The notes beneath the pieces are model-generated. The model did not search any database. It saw nothing but the letters and a program-made list of their open reading frames with translations, and was not told where the DNA came from. DNA of 52,377 nucleotides from an uncultured Prevotellaceae bacterium (GTDB lineage: Bacteria; Bacteroidota; Bacteroidia; Bacteroidales; Bacteroidaceae), in contig ONDH01000017.1 of assembly GCA_900316505.1 (NCBI GenBank), positions 1-52,377 of the forward strand. Reading direction: 5' to 3'. The position numbers were made by a program, and so were the translations under genes. Below, piece by piece: positions 7,511 through 14,470 of this stretch. Numbering within the stretch: the first letter of the stretch is position 1; each line of letters begins with the position of its first letter.

Positions 7511-7556
7511 GAGAACCCGCCAAGCCTCTTTACAATGCTTAAATCGGCGGGTCGTT
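7511..7556 (+). ncRNA. Structured leader RNA upstream of abiF (abiF-motif candidate)
   Basis: ACCCGCC (7515-7521) pairs with GGCGGGT (7546-7552). Inside, AAGC (7522-7525) can pair with GCTT (7537-7540), leaving an asymmetric AAATC bulge on the 3' side and an 11-base loop. The hairpin is followed by CGTTTTATTT, so it can also end transcription. An RNA motif named abiF has been described upstream of Abi_2 genes in a comparative survey of structured RNAs. The position, size and nested stem fit my memory of it, but I could not run the Rfam model. Confidence 0.6.
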
Positions 7557-7566
7557 TTATTTCATA

Positions 7567-8475
7567 ATGCCACATTATACCAAAACATATTCAGCACCAA
7601 GCCAACTAGTAACCTTGTTGCAATCGCGTGGTCTCCATGTTGAAAATGTGGTGCGAGCGGAAAACTATCTCCGCCACATTGGGTACTACAGATTCAGTGC
7701 ATATCTCTATCCTCTTCTTACTACACCAAAGGAGAACCATGTGTTCAAATCTGGTGCTGTCTTTAATCAGGCTTTGGATATGTATCGTTTTGATAGACAT
7801 CTACGACTGCTGATGTTCAATGAGATTGAAAAGATTGAGATTGCCGTCCGTAGTGCCATAGTCAATATCACAAGCCGTGAGACTGGAAACCCATTTTGGA
7901 TGACTGACCCGTCGTACTTTTATGATGTCAGTACCTTTGCGAAGACAAAACAACTGATCGACGCCGAGTTGTCAAAGTCGCGTGAGGATTTTATTGAGCA
8001 TTTCCGTACAGCCTATTCAGACCCGTATCCTCCTGCATGGATGTTGGCAGAGATTCTCCCCTTGGGTGTACTGACTAAGATATACGACAACATAAAGAGT
8101 AATCAAATTCGAAAGAAGATAGCACAAGAGTTTTCCTTGGGGATACCAGTCTTTAATTCTTGGATGACGATTATTACGGTTGCCAGAAACAATTGTGGTC
8201 ATCATGCTCGAGTATGGAACCGTACGTTTGCTTTGAGGGTTTTGACTCAGCGACGTATGATGCGTCCTTGGATATCAATCCCAATCAATCAGAGAAAAGC
8301 CTATTTCAGCCTTTGTATCATCAAGTTTTTTCTTGACATCATTTCACCCAATAACGATATGAAGGCCAAGATAGATGCCTTGTTTTCAGCCTACCCGTCC
8401 ATCGATATAAATGCAATGGGCTTCCCGTATGGATGGGAGAATGAACCGCTATGGCAACAGACATCTAAGAATTGA
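7567..8475 (+). CDS. Abi_2 family abortive-infection protein (AbiF/AbiD-like)
   Basis: A 302-residue soluble protein of the Abi_2 family, known from lactococcal AbiD/AbiF phage-resistance genes. Hallmarks are the N-terminal NYLRHIGYYRFSAYLYPL, the central FDRHLRLLMFNEIEKIEIAV, and RNNCGHHARVWNR, in which R207-x4-H212 has the form of the HEPN ribonuclease motif. Full length for the family. It begins 15 bases after a hairpin RNA that may regulate it or bind it. Its own promoter separates it from the toxin remnant. The likely role is RNA cleavage or translational arrest on phage infection, by family inference. Confidence 0.85.
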   Translation: MPHYTKTYSAPSQLVTLLQSRGLHVENVVRAENYLRHIGYYRFSAYLYPLLTTPKENHVFKSGAVFNQALDMYRFDRHLRLLMFNEIEKIEIAVRSAIVNITSRETGNPFWMTDPSYFYDVSTFAKTKQLIDAELSKSREDFIEHFRTAYSDPYPPAWMLAEILPLGVLTKIYDNIKSNQIRKKIAQEFSLGIPVFNSWMTIITVARNNCGHHARVWNRTFALRVLTQRRMMRPWISIPINQRKAYFSLCIIKFFLDIISPNNDMKAKIDALFSAYPSIDINAMGFPYGWENEPLWQQTSKN

Positions 8476-8574
8476 TGGAAACGGAAGTAAACTCTATTTT
8501 GCGGATTGCTTTTTTAGCATGGAGAAAAAAGCTTGTTGTGAAATGCATTCGTCAGTTTCTTTTGATAACTTGGT

Positions 8575-8635
8575 AAAAAAGTTCAAACCTGTACCGTGAT
8601 TTGGAACAGCATGGCCGTAACTTTGTATCGCGAAC
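8575..8635 (+). promoter_or_regulatory. Conserved promoter module, copy C
   Basis: AAAAAAGTTCAAACCTGTACC, TTTGGAAC (TTTG at 8600-8603), 14 bases, then TAACTTTG at 8618-8625. Almost identical to copy B at 5588-5650 although the genes behind them are unrelated. Confidence 0.65.
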
Positions 8636-8670
8636 CGTAAAAACATCATTCATTCTTAAAATTTGACACT

Positions 8671-9519
8671 ATGAACAAGAAGATTGACATGAACGAGAAC
8701 GCCATTCACCTTGAGGCGGGTGGAGAGGTGATTGACAAAGTGCGTACTGGCGAGGCGAAATTTATTGCTCTGGACATCAATGAGGATAACCAGAACATCC
8801 TGCTGCTGAATATTGGTGGAAACTTGATTTTGGTGACTGACGATACGCCAACGACTTTTCATGGCTGCTATTTCTATAATGACGGGAAGTTCCCGTACGC
8901 CATCAAGGATACGCTGGAATATCTGGTGCTGACTGATGGCGAAAAGGAGTGTGTGGCGAGAATCATCGGCAAAGAGACAGAGCCGGGTGTGCGTTTCAAC
9001 TACCAAGGTGAGGGTAAGCCTATTGAGGAGAACCCTGATGGCGACAGCTGTGTGTGGAGGGTGGTATTTGAGGTGGTGTCCGTGCCAGAGGATGCGAAGA
9101 CCTATCTGTTGAGGTGGAACCCCGCCATCAGTTCGTTTGAGGAGGAGGATTATAAGTATTGTGTGGCGAACATGAAGGGGGGTATGTTTCGCATGAATTG
9201 GAGCATCTATGAATGGGAAGAGGCTCGGAGAGGCGATTACTTCTACATGATGCGTGTGGGTGACGATAAGGCAGGCATCGTGTTTGCAGGACAGTTCCTT
9301 TCAGACCCCTATCCTGGAGATGACTGGGCAGGCTCGACGAAGCGAAGGATGTATGTGGATATCGTTTGCGTGAATCCTGTGAAGCCAGAAACCCAACCTT
9401 CCCTTTCTCTCGAAAAACTGCAACAAACCATCCCCACCTACGAATGGGCGAAAGGACACTCTGGTGCCTTGCTGCCTAACGAAGTGGTGACAGAATTGGA
9501 TGCAGGATGGGAAATTTGA
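8671..9519 (+). CDS. Unknown protein with PUA/EVE-like C-terminal half
   Basis: A 282-residue soluble protein. I do not recognise the first 110 residues. From about residue 143 the pattern LLRWNPAISS, then RMNWSIYEWEEARRGD, MMRVG, GIVFAGQFLSDPYPGDDW and a C-terminal YEWAKGHSGALL resembles the PUA/EVE group of small beta-barrels that bind modified bases or RNA, with conserved Trp residues lining the pocket. This is pattern recognition only. EVE-like domains are often fused to or encoded beside restriction systems, which fits the neighbourhood. It is transcribed from the conserved module at 8575 and ends at a strong terminator. Confidence 0.6.
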   Translation: MNKKIDMNENAIHLEAGGEVIDKVRTGEAKFIALDINEDNQNILLLNIGGNLILVTDDTPTTFHGCYFYNDGKFPYAIKDTLEYLVLTDGEKECVARIIGKETEPGVRFNYQGEGKPIEENPDGDSCVWRVVFEVVSVPEDAKTYLLRWNPAISSFEEEDYKYCVANMKGGMFRMNWSIYEWEEARRGDYFYMMRVGDDKAGIVFAGQFLSDPYPGDDWAGSTKRRMYVDIVCVNPVKPETQPSLSLEKLQQTIPTYEWAKGHSGALLPNEVVTELDAGWEI

Positions 9520-9556
9520 AAGGGGAAATGGCGTTGCGGAAGAAGAAAGGTGCTTA

Positions 9557-9598
9557 TGAAAAAAACACTCTTCAAAAAACTTGGAGGAGTGTTTTTTT
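9557..9598 (+). terminator. Intrinsic terminator after the EVE-like gene
   Basis: AAAAAACACTC (9560-9570) pairs with GAGTGTTTTTTT (9587-9598) around a 16-base loop; the stem runs into the T tract. The downstream promoter for the WYL gene overlaps it. Confidence 0.8.
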
Positions 9599-9611
9599 AT
9601 TTGTAACTTTG
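9581..9611 (+). promoter_or_regulatory. Promoter of the WYL regulator
   Basis: TTG (9581-9583), 20 bases, TAACTTTG (9604-9611). The -33 element lies inside the upstream terminator stem. Confidence 0.65.
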
Positions 9612-9631
9612 TAGTCGAAATAGAATAAGAA

Positions 9632-9661
9632 ATGGCACAAAGAGAAGGACTGAACTTATGA
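9632..9661 (+). CDS. Nine-residue leader peptide overlapping the WYL start
   Basis: ATG GCA CAA AGA GAA GGA CTG AAC TTA TGA encodes MAQREGLNL. Its TGA overlaps the ATG of the regulator (ATGA), and it is the first ATG after the promoter. It could couple or dampen translation of the regulator. It may also be chance. Confidence 0.3.
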   Translation: MAQREGLNL

Positions 9662-10575
9662 ATACTCCAACTTTGTTTAAGGAATATATCTGGCTGGTGA
9701 ATACGATTTACCATGCAGGAAGGATTTCGTTGGTGGACATCAACAAGCGATGGGTGCGGACGGATATGAGTGGGGGTGTGTCGCTGTCGCGCACGACGTT
9801 TAACCGCCATAAGGATGCGATAGAGGATATCTTTGGCATCTATATTGATTGTGACAGGAGGGATGGCTACCGTTATTACATCGGCAATGAGGAGGTGCTG
9901 CGGGAGGATTCTGTGCAGAACTGGATGCTCTCGACACTGACGGTCAACAATCTGGTGGGGGAGAGCATGAGCCTGCAACACCGCATCTTGTTGGAGAATA
10001 TCCCTTCGGATGGGGATAATCTGGAAGTGGTGGTGAAGGCGATGAAAGAGAGCAAGAGGGTGACTGTCTGCTACAGGCGCTATCAGGCTACAGAGGCGAA
10101 GACGTTCACCTTGTCGCCTTACTGCATCAAGCTGTTCCGCCAACGCTGGTACCTGTTGGGAAAGTTTGATGATGGTGGTTTTGCCATCTTCTCGTTTGAC
10201 AGAATGGAGGACATTAGCATGACGGATGAGTCTTTCAAGATGGACAAGGATTTCAGTGCCACAGACTTTTTCAGTGAGTGTTATGGCGTGGTGATTGGTG
10301 ATGGCACGCAGGCGGAAAGGATTGTCATCAGGGCGTATGGCAGGGAGAAGTATTATCTGCGCGACTTGCCCATGCATCACACGCAGAAGGAACTGGTGTC
10401 ACTGAATACTTCTGGGGGGAATGATTATACAGACTTCGAATTTTTCATGCGACCCACTGCTGACGTGAAAGCCCAAATCATGTCGAGAGGGGCTTGGCAG
10501 AAGGTGCTGCAACCGGCATGGCTGGCTGACGAGATCAGGGAGTGGCATGAGCAGGCGATAAAGAATTACAATTGA
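9658..10575 (+). CDS. WYL-domain transcriptional regulator
   Basis: A 305-residue regulator. The N-terminal 65 residues form a winged-helix domain (SLSRTTFNRHKDAIEDIFG), followed by a WYL domain at about residues 125-220 with the signature FRQRWYLLGKFDD and SFDRMEDI, and a C-terminal WCX-like extension. WYL proteins bind nucleic acid or nucleotide ligands and commonly control defence islands and DNA-damage genes. It stands at the right edge of the defence-like region and is probably its regulator. Autoregulation is possible but no operator was recognised. Confidence 0.88.
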   Translation: MNTPTLFKEYIWLVNTIYHAGRISLVDINKRWVRTDMSGGVSLSRTTFNRHKDAIEDIFGIYIDCDRRDGYRYYIGNEEVLREDSVQNWMLSTLTVNNLVGESMSLQHRILLENIPSDGDNLEVVVKAMKESKRVTVCYRRYQATEAKTFTLSPYCIKLFRQRWYLLGKFDDGGFAIFSFDRMEDISMTDESFKMDKDFSATDFFSECYGVVIGDGTQAERIVIRAYGREKYYLRDLPMHHTQKELVSLNTSGGNDYTDFEFFMRPTADVKAQIMSRGAWQKVLQPAWLADEIREWHEQAIKNYN

Positions 10576-10648
10576 CGTTTCGCATGTGCTTAACTCCAAC
10601 GGGATAAAGATGTGGAACTGAAATGCAACTTAAAATGAATTGGTGATT

Positions 10649-11917
10649 ATGAGGAAAGCATTGTGTGTGATGTGGGTGATGCTGTGCAGTGTGGCGGCAT
10701 CGGCTCAGAATGTGACGATACAGGTGAGGGTGACCAACAGCTGGAAGGAAGACAGGGCTGACGAACCTGTGGCGGTGAAGTTTGGCGACATGAAGAAGGT
10801 GGACTTTGAGGTGAAGAGTGCCACTGTGAAGTGCAAGGGCAAGGATGTGCCGTGCCAGTTGGACGATATGGATGGAGACCTTCTTCCCGACGAGGTGTTC
10901 TTCCTTGCCGACATCAAAGGGAAAGACTCCAAGACGTATGAGGTGAAGCTGTCTGCCAAGGATGAGAAATCGAAGAGGGTGGTGGAGCCCCGCATCTATA
11001 CGGCTTTGCAGTTCAGAGACAGGAAGGACTTGCATCCTGATGTGCTGCGTGTGGAGGCTCCTGGCACAACAGACCTCTTCAACGACATCTACATGCACGG
11101 CGTCACCATCGAGTCGGATATGGTGGGATACCGCATCTATTTTGACAAACGCCAGAACATTGACCTCTACGGCAAGAAGCATCGCCGCATTGAGTTGCCG
11201 CAAACGCAGTTCTACACGTCGGAGAGCCAATTGAAAGATGGCTATGGTGTGGATGTGCTATGGGCTGGCGATGCCATCGGATGTGGCACATTCAAGGATT
11301 GGCAGAAGGGAGAGCCTGTGAACTGGACAGACGTGGGTGTGAGAGGGCAGCGCGTGGTGACCACAGGAGCGTTGCGCACAGTGGTGGAACTATATGACCT
11401 TGGTGTGAGAGGCGAGGATGAACTTATGTACGACATGCGCCAGCGCTATTCGCTCTATGCCGGTCATCGTGACTTGAAGGTTGATGTGACGTTCAGACCT
11501 CTTCTGGGCAAGAAGCCTTTTGGAAAGAAACTGTTTTGCACGGGTGTGCAGAAAGTGGGTGTGACAGCTGACGAAAAGGCCCGCAAGGGACACAAGCCGC
11601 AAGGATTCGTGAAGAAGGAGGGACTGGCTGCTTCGTGGGGTTGTGATTATCCCGACATGGGCAAGAAGGAGATGTGGGCACCGGAAGCTGTCGGACTGGC
11701 TGTGTATGTGCCAAAGGAGTATGTTTCAGACACGAAGGAGGATGACTTGAACTATCTCTTGGTGGTGAAGCCCGATGAGGAATCGTCGCTCCAGTATTTC
11801 GTCACGTTTTGTGCTGACAAGGAAGAGAATGGCTATCATTCTGCCAAGGAGTGGTTTGCCTCGCTGGAGGACTGGCAAGAGAATGTGAGTCGCCCTGTAG
11901 AGGTGAAGGTGGAGTGA
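10649..11917 (+). CDS. DUF4861 exported protein
   Basis: A 422-residue exported protein with a classical signal peptide (MRKALCVMWVMLCSVAASAQ; cleavage probably after ASA). The body matches DUF4861, a Bacteroidota family of beta-rich proteins usually found near polysaccharide-degradation genes, whose fold is like glycan-binding or lyase-type domains. Marks are TNSWKEDRADEPV near the N-terminus, DMDGDLLPDE, and an ASWGCDYPDMG segment. A TTG start nine bases upstream is possible, but the signal peptide begins cleanly at 10649. No partner carbohydrate genes lie beside it. It probably acts in the periplasm; substrate unknown. Confidence 0.75.
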   Translation: MRKALCVMWVMLCSVAASAQNVTIQVRVTNSWKEDRADEPVAVKFGDMKKVDFEVKSATVKCKGKDVPCQLDDMDGDLLPDEVFFLADIKGKDSKTYEVKLSAKDEKSKRVVEPRIYTALQFRDRKDLHPDVLRVEAPGTTDLFNDIYMHGVTIESDMVGYRIYFDKRQNIDLYGKKHRRIELPQTQFYTSESQLKDGYGVDVLWAGDAIGCGTFKDWQKGEPVNWTDVGVRGQRVVTTGALRTVVELYDLGVRGEDELMYDMRQRYSLYAGHRDLKVDVTFRPLLGKKPFGKKLFCTGVQKVGVTADEKARKGHKPQGFVKKEGLAASWGCDYPDMGKKEMWAPEAVGLAVYVPKEYVSDTKEDDLNYLLVVKPDEESSLQYFVTFCADKEENGYHSAKEWFASLEDWQENVSRPVEVKVE

Positions 11918-12075
11918 ATTTGAGGATGTGAAAAATGAAAACGGGGGTGTCAGAGGTGATTTTATCATCTGTAAGCCATCTTTTTTCTCGGTTTCATTTC
12001 TCTTTTTTCATTTTTAATCCTTATCTTTGTGGCAGAAATTTGTTATTCCATCTTTTTGAATGAAGTGAGTGCCTT

Positions 12076-12372
12076 ATGCGAAACAGTATCAAGCAATGGT
12101 TTTTTAAGCTGAAATATGTGATTGCCTTGCTGGTTTTCATCGTGGCAATTGGTTTTGTGGGTGAAAGCAGCATCGTGAACCGTATTGGTCAGCAACGAGA
12201 GATTTCCCGCCTGAAAGGGGAAATTGACGAGTACAACCGTAAATTCGAGAAGGACAGACAAACGCTCCATGCGTTGAAGAATGATGTTGAAGCCATCAAG
12301 GAGGTGGCTCGCAGTCGCTATTTCATGAAGACGGATAAGGAGGACATCTTTATTGTAGAAGAGGACGAGTGA
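12076..12372 (+). CDS. FtsB/DivIC-like septum formation protein
   Basis: A 98-residue bitopic protein: a basic cytoplasmic start, one membrane helix (about residues 13-30, VIALLVFIVAIGFV), a coiled coil (about 36-75) and a C-terminal ARSRYFMKTDKEDIFIVEE, the pattern of the family in Bacteroidota. Such proteins bridge FtsQ and FtsL at the division site. A TATCTTTG box at 12022-12029 precedes it. A heptamer repeat and then a small membrane-protein gene follow. Confidence 0.82.
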   Translation: MRNSIKQWFFKLKYVIALLVFIVAIGFVGESSIVNRIGQQREISRLKGEIDEYNRKFEKDRQTLHALKNDVEAIKEVARSRYFMKTDKEDIFIVEEDE

Positions 12373-12373
12373 A

Positions 12374-12411
12374 GTTGACAATTGACAGTTGACAATTGAC
12401 AATTGAGAGTT
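12374..12411. repeat. Heptamer repeat TTGACAA/TTGACAG
   Basis: About five 7-base units (GTTGACA ATTGACA GTTGACA ATTGACA ATTGAGA). This is the complement orientation of the TCAACTG/TCAATTG text found inside genes downstream. In this orientation it carries TGA stops, and it lies outside any gene. Confidence 0.85.
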
Positions 12412-12430
12412 TTAGGTAAAAAGAAAAGAG

Positions 12431-12826
12431 ATGCAGAAGATTTTGGGTATCATAGAAGTGGTGGGATTGGCGCTGGTGGTTGTGGCAGCGGCTCTTTGGG
12501 CATTCCCGATGGAGAACTTGCGTTCACTGTCTTTGTGGGGCATGTCGTTAGGCACTGTGGCACTGGTTGTCGGAAGGTTCATGCAGACTCCTTTCTACTT
12601 GAAATATCCTGTGACTGACCCTCGTGAATTGACGTTGCGACGCTTGTATCACCAAAGGGTATTCGGTATTGTTGCCTTGATTTTGGCAACAGTGATGATG
12701 TGGCTTCCTGTGGGTTTTTATGCTGGGATGTATTTGGGAAAAACTTCGTGGCTGATACCGTTTGTTTTCTTTGTCGTGGTGGAGGTGTACACCGTATTTC
12801 GCATTTCGGCAGTGGAAAAGGGTTAA
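12431..12826 (+). CDS. Conserved four-helix membrane protein
   Basis: A 131-residue protein with four predicted membrane helices (about residues 5-25, 34-50, 76-97 and 103-125) and a short cytosolic loop, YPVTDPRELTLRRLYHQR. I recognise the general type, a small conserved membrane protein often next to the FtsB-like gene in Bacteroidales, but no function. It probably shares the operon of the FtsB-like gene, 58 bases upstream. Confidence 0.65.
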   Translation: MQKILGIIEVVGLALVVVAAALWAFPMENLRSLSLWGMSLGTVALVVGRFMQTPFYLKYPVTDPRELTLRRLYHQRVFGIVALILATVMMWLPVGFYAGMYLGKTSWLIPFVFFVVVEVYTVFRISAVEKG

Positions 12827-12894
12827 AAATAAAAAAAATGGGGCGGAAAGATGAAGTTTCTGCCTCTTGTATATATATATTGGTAAAAAAGCCG

Positions 12895-13039
12895 TATCTT
12901 TGCAGTGTTAAAGTTGTAAAAGCAAAGACAACAAATTGATTGTATAGATTATTCGGATATTTTTTATTTAGAAGATAGAAGATTAGGATAAGCGTCTCGG
13001 TGACGCATATTAAAAACAAAACAGTAGAAAGCAACAGAT
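12895..13039 (+). promoter_or_regulatory. purB promoter box and 5' leader
   Basis: TATCTTTG at 12895-12902 starts a leader of about 130 bases before purB. No good -33 element is seen at the normal spacing. The leader is A-rich with one small hairpin (GCGTC 12992-12996 with GACGC 13002-13006). I see no recognisable riboswitch. Confidence 0.45.
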
Positions 13040-14386
13040 ATGGAACTGAATGCACTCACGGCTGTCTCGCCTATTGACGGTCGTTACAGAAGCAAGACTC
13101 AGGACTTGGCTTCCTATTTCTCAGAATACGCATTGATCAAGTATCGTGTACGTGTTGAAATCGAATATTTCATCACACTTTGTGAGTTGCCCCTTCCGCA
13201 ACTGAAAGGTTTTGACCACTCTCTTTTTGAACGTCTGCGTGACATCTACCGTAATTTCTCAGAGGCAGATGCACAGCGTGTGAAGGACATCGAGAAGGTG
13301 ACCAATCACGACGTGAAGGCTGTGGAGTACTTCATCAAGGAAGAACTGGACAAGATTGGCAACTTCGAGGATTACAAGGAATTCATTCATTTTGGCTTGA
13401 CCAGCCAGGACATCAACAATACGTCCGTGCCGCTCACCATCAAGGATGCCCTCAATGAGGTGTATTATCCACAGGTGGAGGAGCTGATTGCACAGCTGCA
13501 GGAATATGCTGACGAGTGGAAGGACATCCCCATGTTGGCAAAGACTCACGGACAGCCTGCTTCACCAACCCGTCTGGGCAAGGAGGTGATGGTGTATGTG
13601 TATCGCCTCACCGAGCAGCTGAACCAGCTGAAGGCTTGCAAGATTACAGCTAAGTTTGGTGGTGCTACGGGCAACTACAATGCGCACCATATCGCTTATC
13701 CTGAATATGACTGGAAGGCATTTGGCAACAAGTTTGTGAGCGAGAAGTTGGGTTTGGAGCGTGAGCAGTGGACAACGCAGATCAGCAACTATGACAACAT
13801 GGGTGCCATCTTCGATGCCATGAAGCGCATCAACACCATCATCATCGACCTTGACAGGGACTTCTGGATGTATGTGTCGATGGAATATTTCAAGCAGAAA
13901 ATCAAGGCTGGCGAAGTGGGTTCTTCAGCAATGCCTCACAAGGTGAACCCGATTGACTTTGAGAATTCGGAGGGCAACCTTGGCATGGCAAATGCCATCC
14001 TCGCTTTCTTGAGCCAGAAACTGCCTGTGAGCCGTCTGCAGCGCGATTTGACCGACTCTACCGTGCTCCGCAATGTGGGTGTGCCAATGGGTCACATGGT
14101 CATCTCCATCCAATCTACTTTGAAGGGCTTGCGCAAGCTGTTGCTCAATCAGGATGCCATCAACCGCGACCTTGACAATTGCTGGGCTGTGTGTGCAGAG
14201 GGCATTCAGACGATTCTCCGTCGTGAGGCTTATCCACACCCTTATGAGGCTCTGAAAGCACTGACACGCACGAATGCAGCCATCACAGCTGAAAGCATCA
14301 GAGGCTTCATCGATGGTCTGGAGGTGTCGGAGAGCGTAAAGGAGGAGTTGAGGGCTATCACTCCTCACACATACACTGGTTTGTAA
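13040..14386 (+). CDS. purB: Adenylosuccinate lyase
   Basis: A 448-residue cytoplasmic enzyme of purine synthesis. It splits SAICAR to AICAR and adenylosuccinate to AMP, releasing fumarate. The N-terminus LTAVSPIDGRYRSKT and the fumarase-superfamily signature GSSAMPHKVNPIDFEN are diagnostic; that signature loop carries the catalytic serine. KTHGQPASPT holds the catalytic histidine region. Full length, and of the longer E. coli-like type. It stands alone, with its own promoter and leader. Confidence 0.95.
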   Translation: MELNALTAVSPIDGRYRSKTQDLASYFSEYALIKYRVRVEIEYFITLCELPLPQLKGFDHSLFERLRDIYRNFSEADAQRVKDIEKVTNHDVKAVEYFIKEELDKIGNFEDYKEFIHFGLTSQDINNTSVPLTIKDALNEVYYPQVEELIAQLQEYADEWKDIPMLAKTHGQPASPTRLGKEVMVYVYRLTEQLNQLKACKITAKFGGATGNYNAHHIAYPEYDWKAFGNKFVSEKLGLEREQWTTQISNYDNMGAIFDAMKRINTIIIDLDRDFWMYVSMEYFKQKIKAGEVGSSAMPHKVNPIDFENSEGNLGMANAILAFLSQKLPVSRLQRDLTDSTVLRNVGVPMGHMVISIQSTLKGLRKLLLNQDAINRDLDNCWAVCAEGIQTILRREAYPHPYEALKALTRTNAAITAESIRGFIDGLEVSESVKEELRAITPHTYTGL

Positions 14387-14470
14387 AAAAAAGATTGTTA
14401 AACCTATATTTATGCAATCGCAAAATAATAGTAAAAGAAAGCATTAATTTGTAAAATTGAAAACTGGATT

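Noticed and set aside
7515..7556. Simple terminator of an upstream gene
   Set aside because: It could end transcription, but a well-formed promoter lies immediately upstream and no gene runs into it, so a leader RNA of abiF is more likely.
9301..10380. Long leftward open frame opposite the WYL gene
   Set aside because: It is the antisense shadow of two well-supported rightward genes, with His/Leu-rich nonsense composition.
12903..13039. Purine riboswitch in the purB leader
   Set aside because: The leader lacks the conserved three-way junction and its sequence; only one five-pair hairpin is seen.
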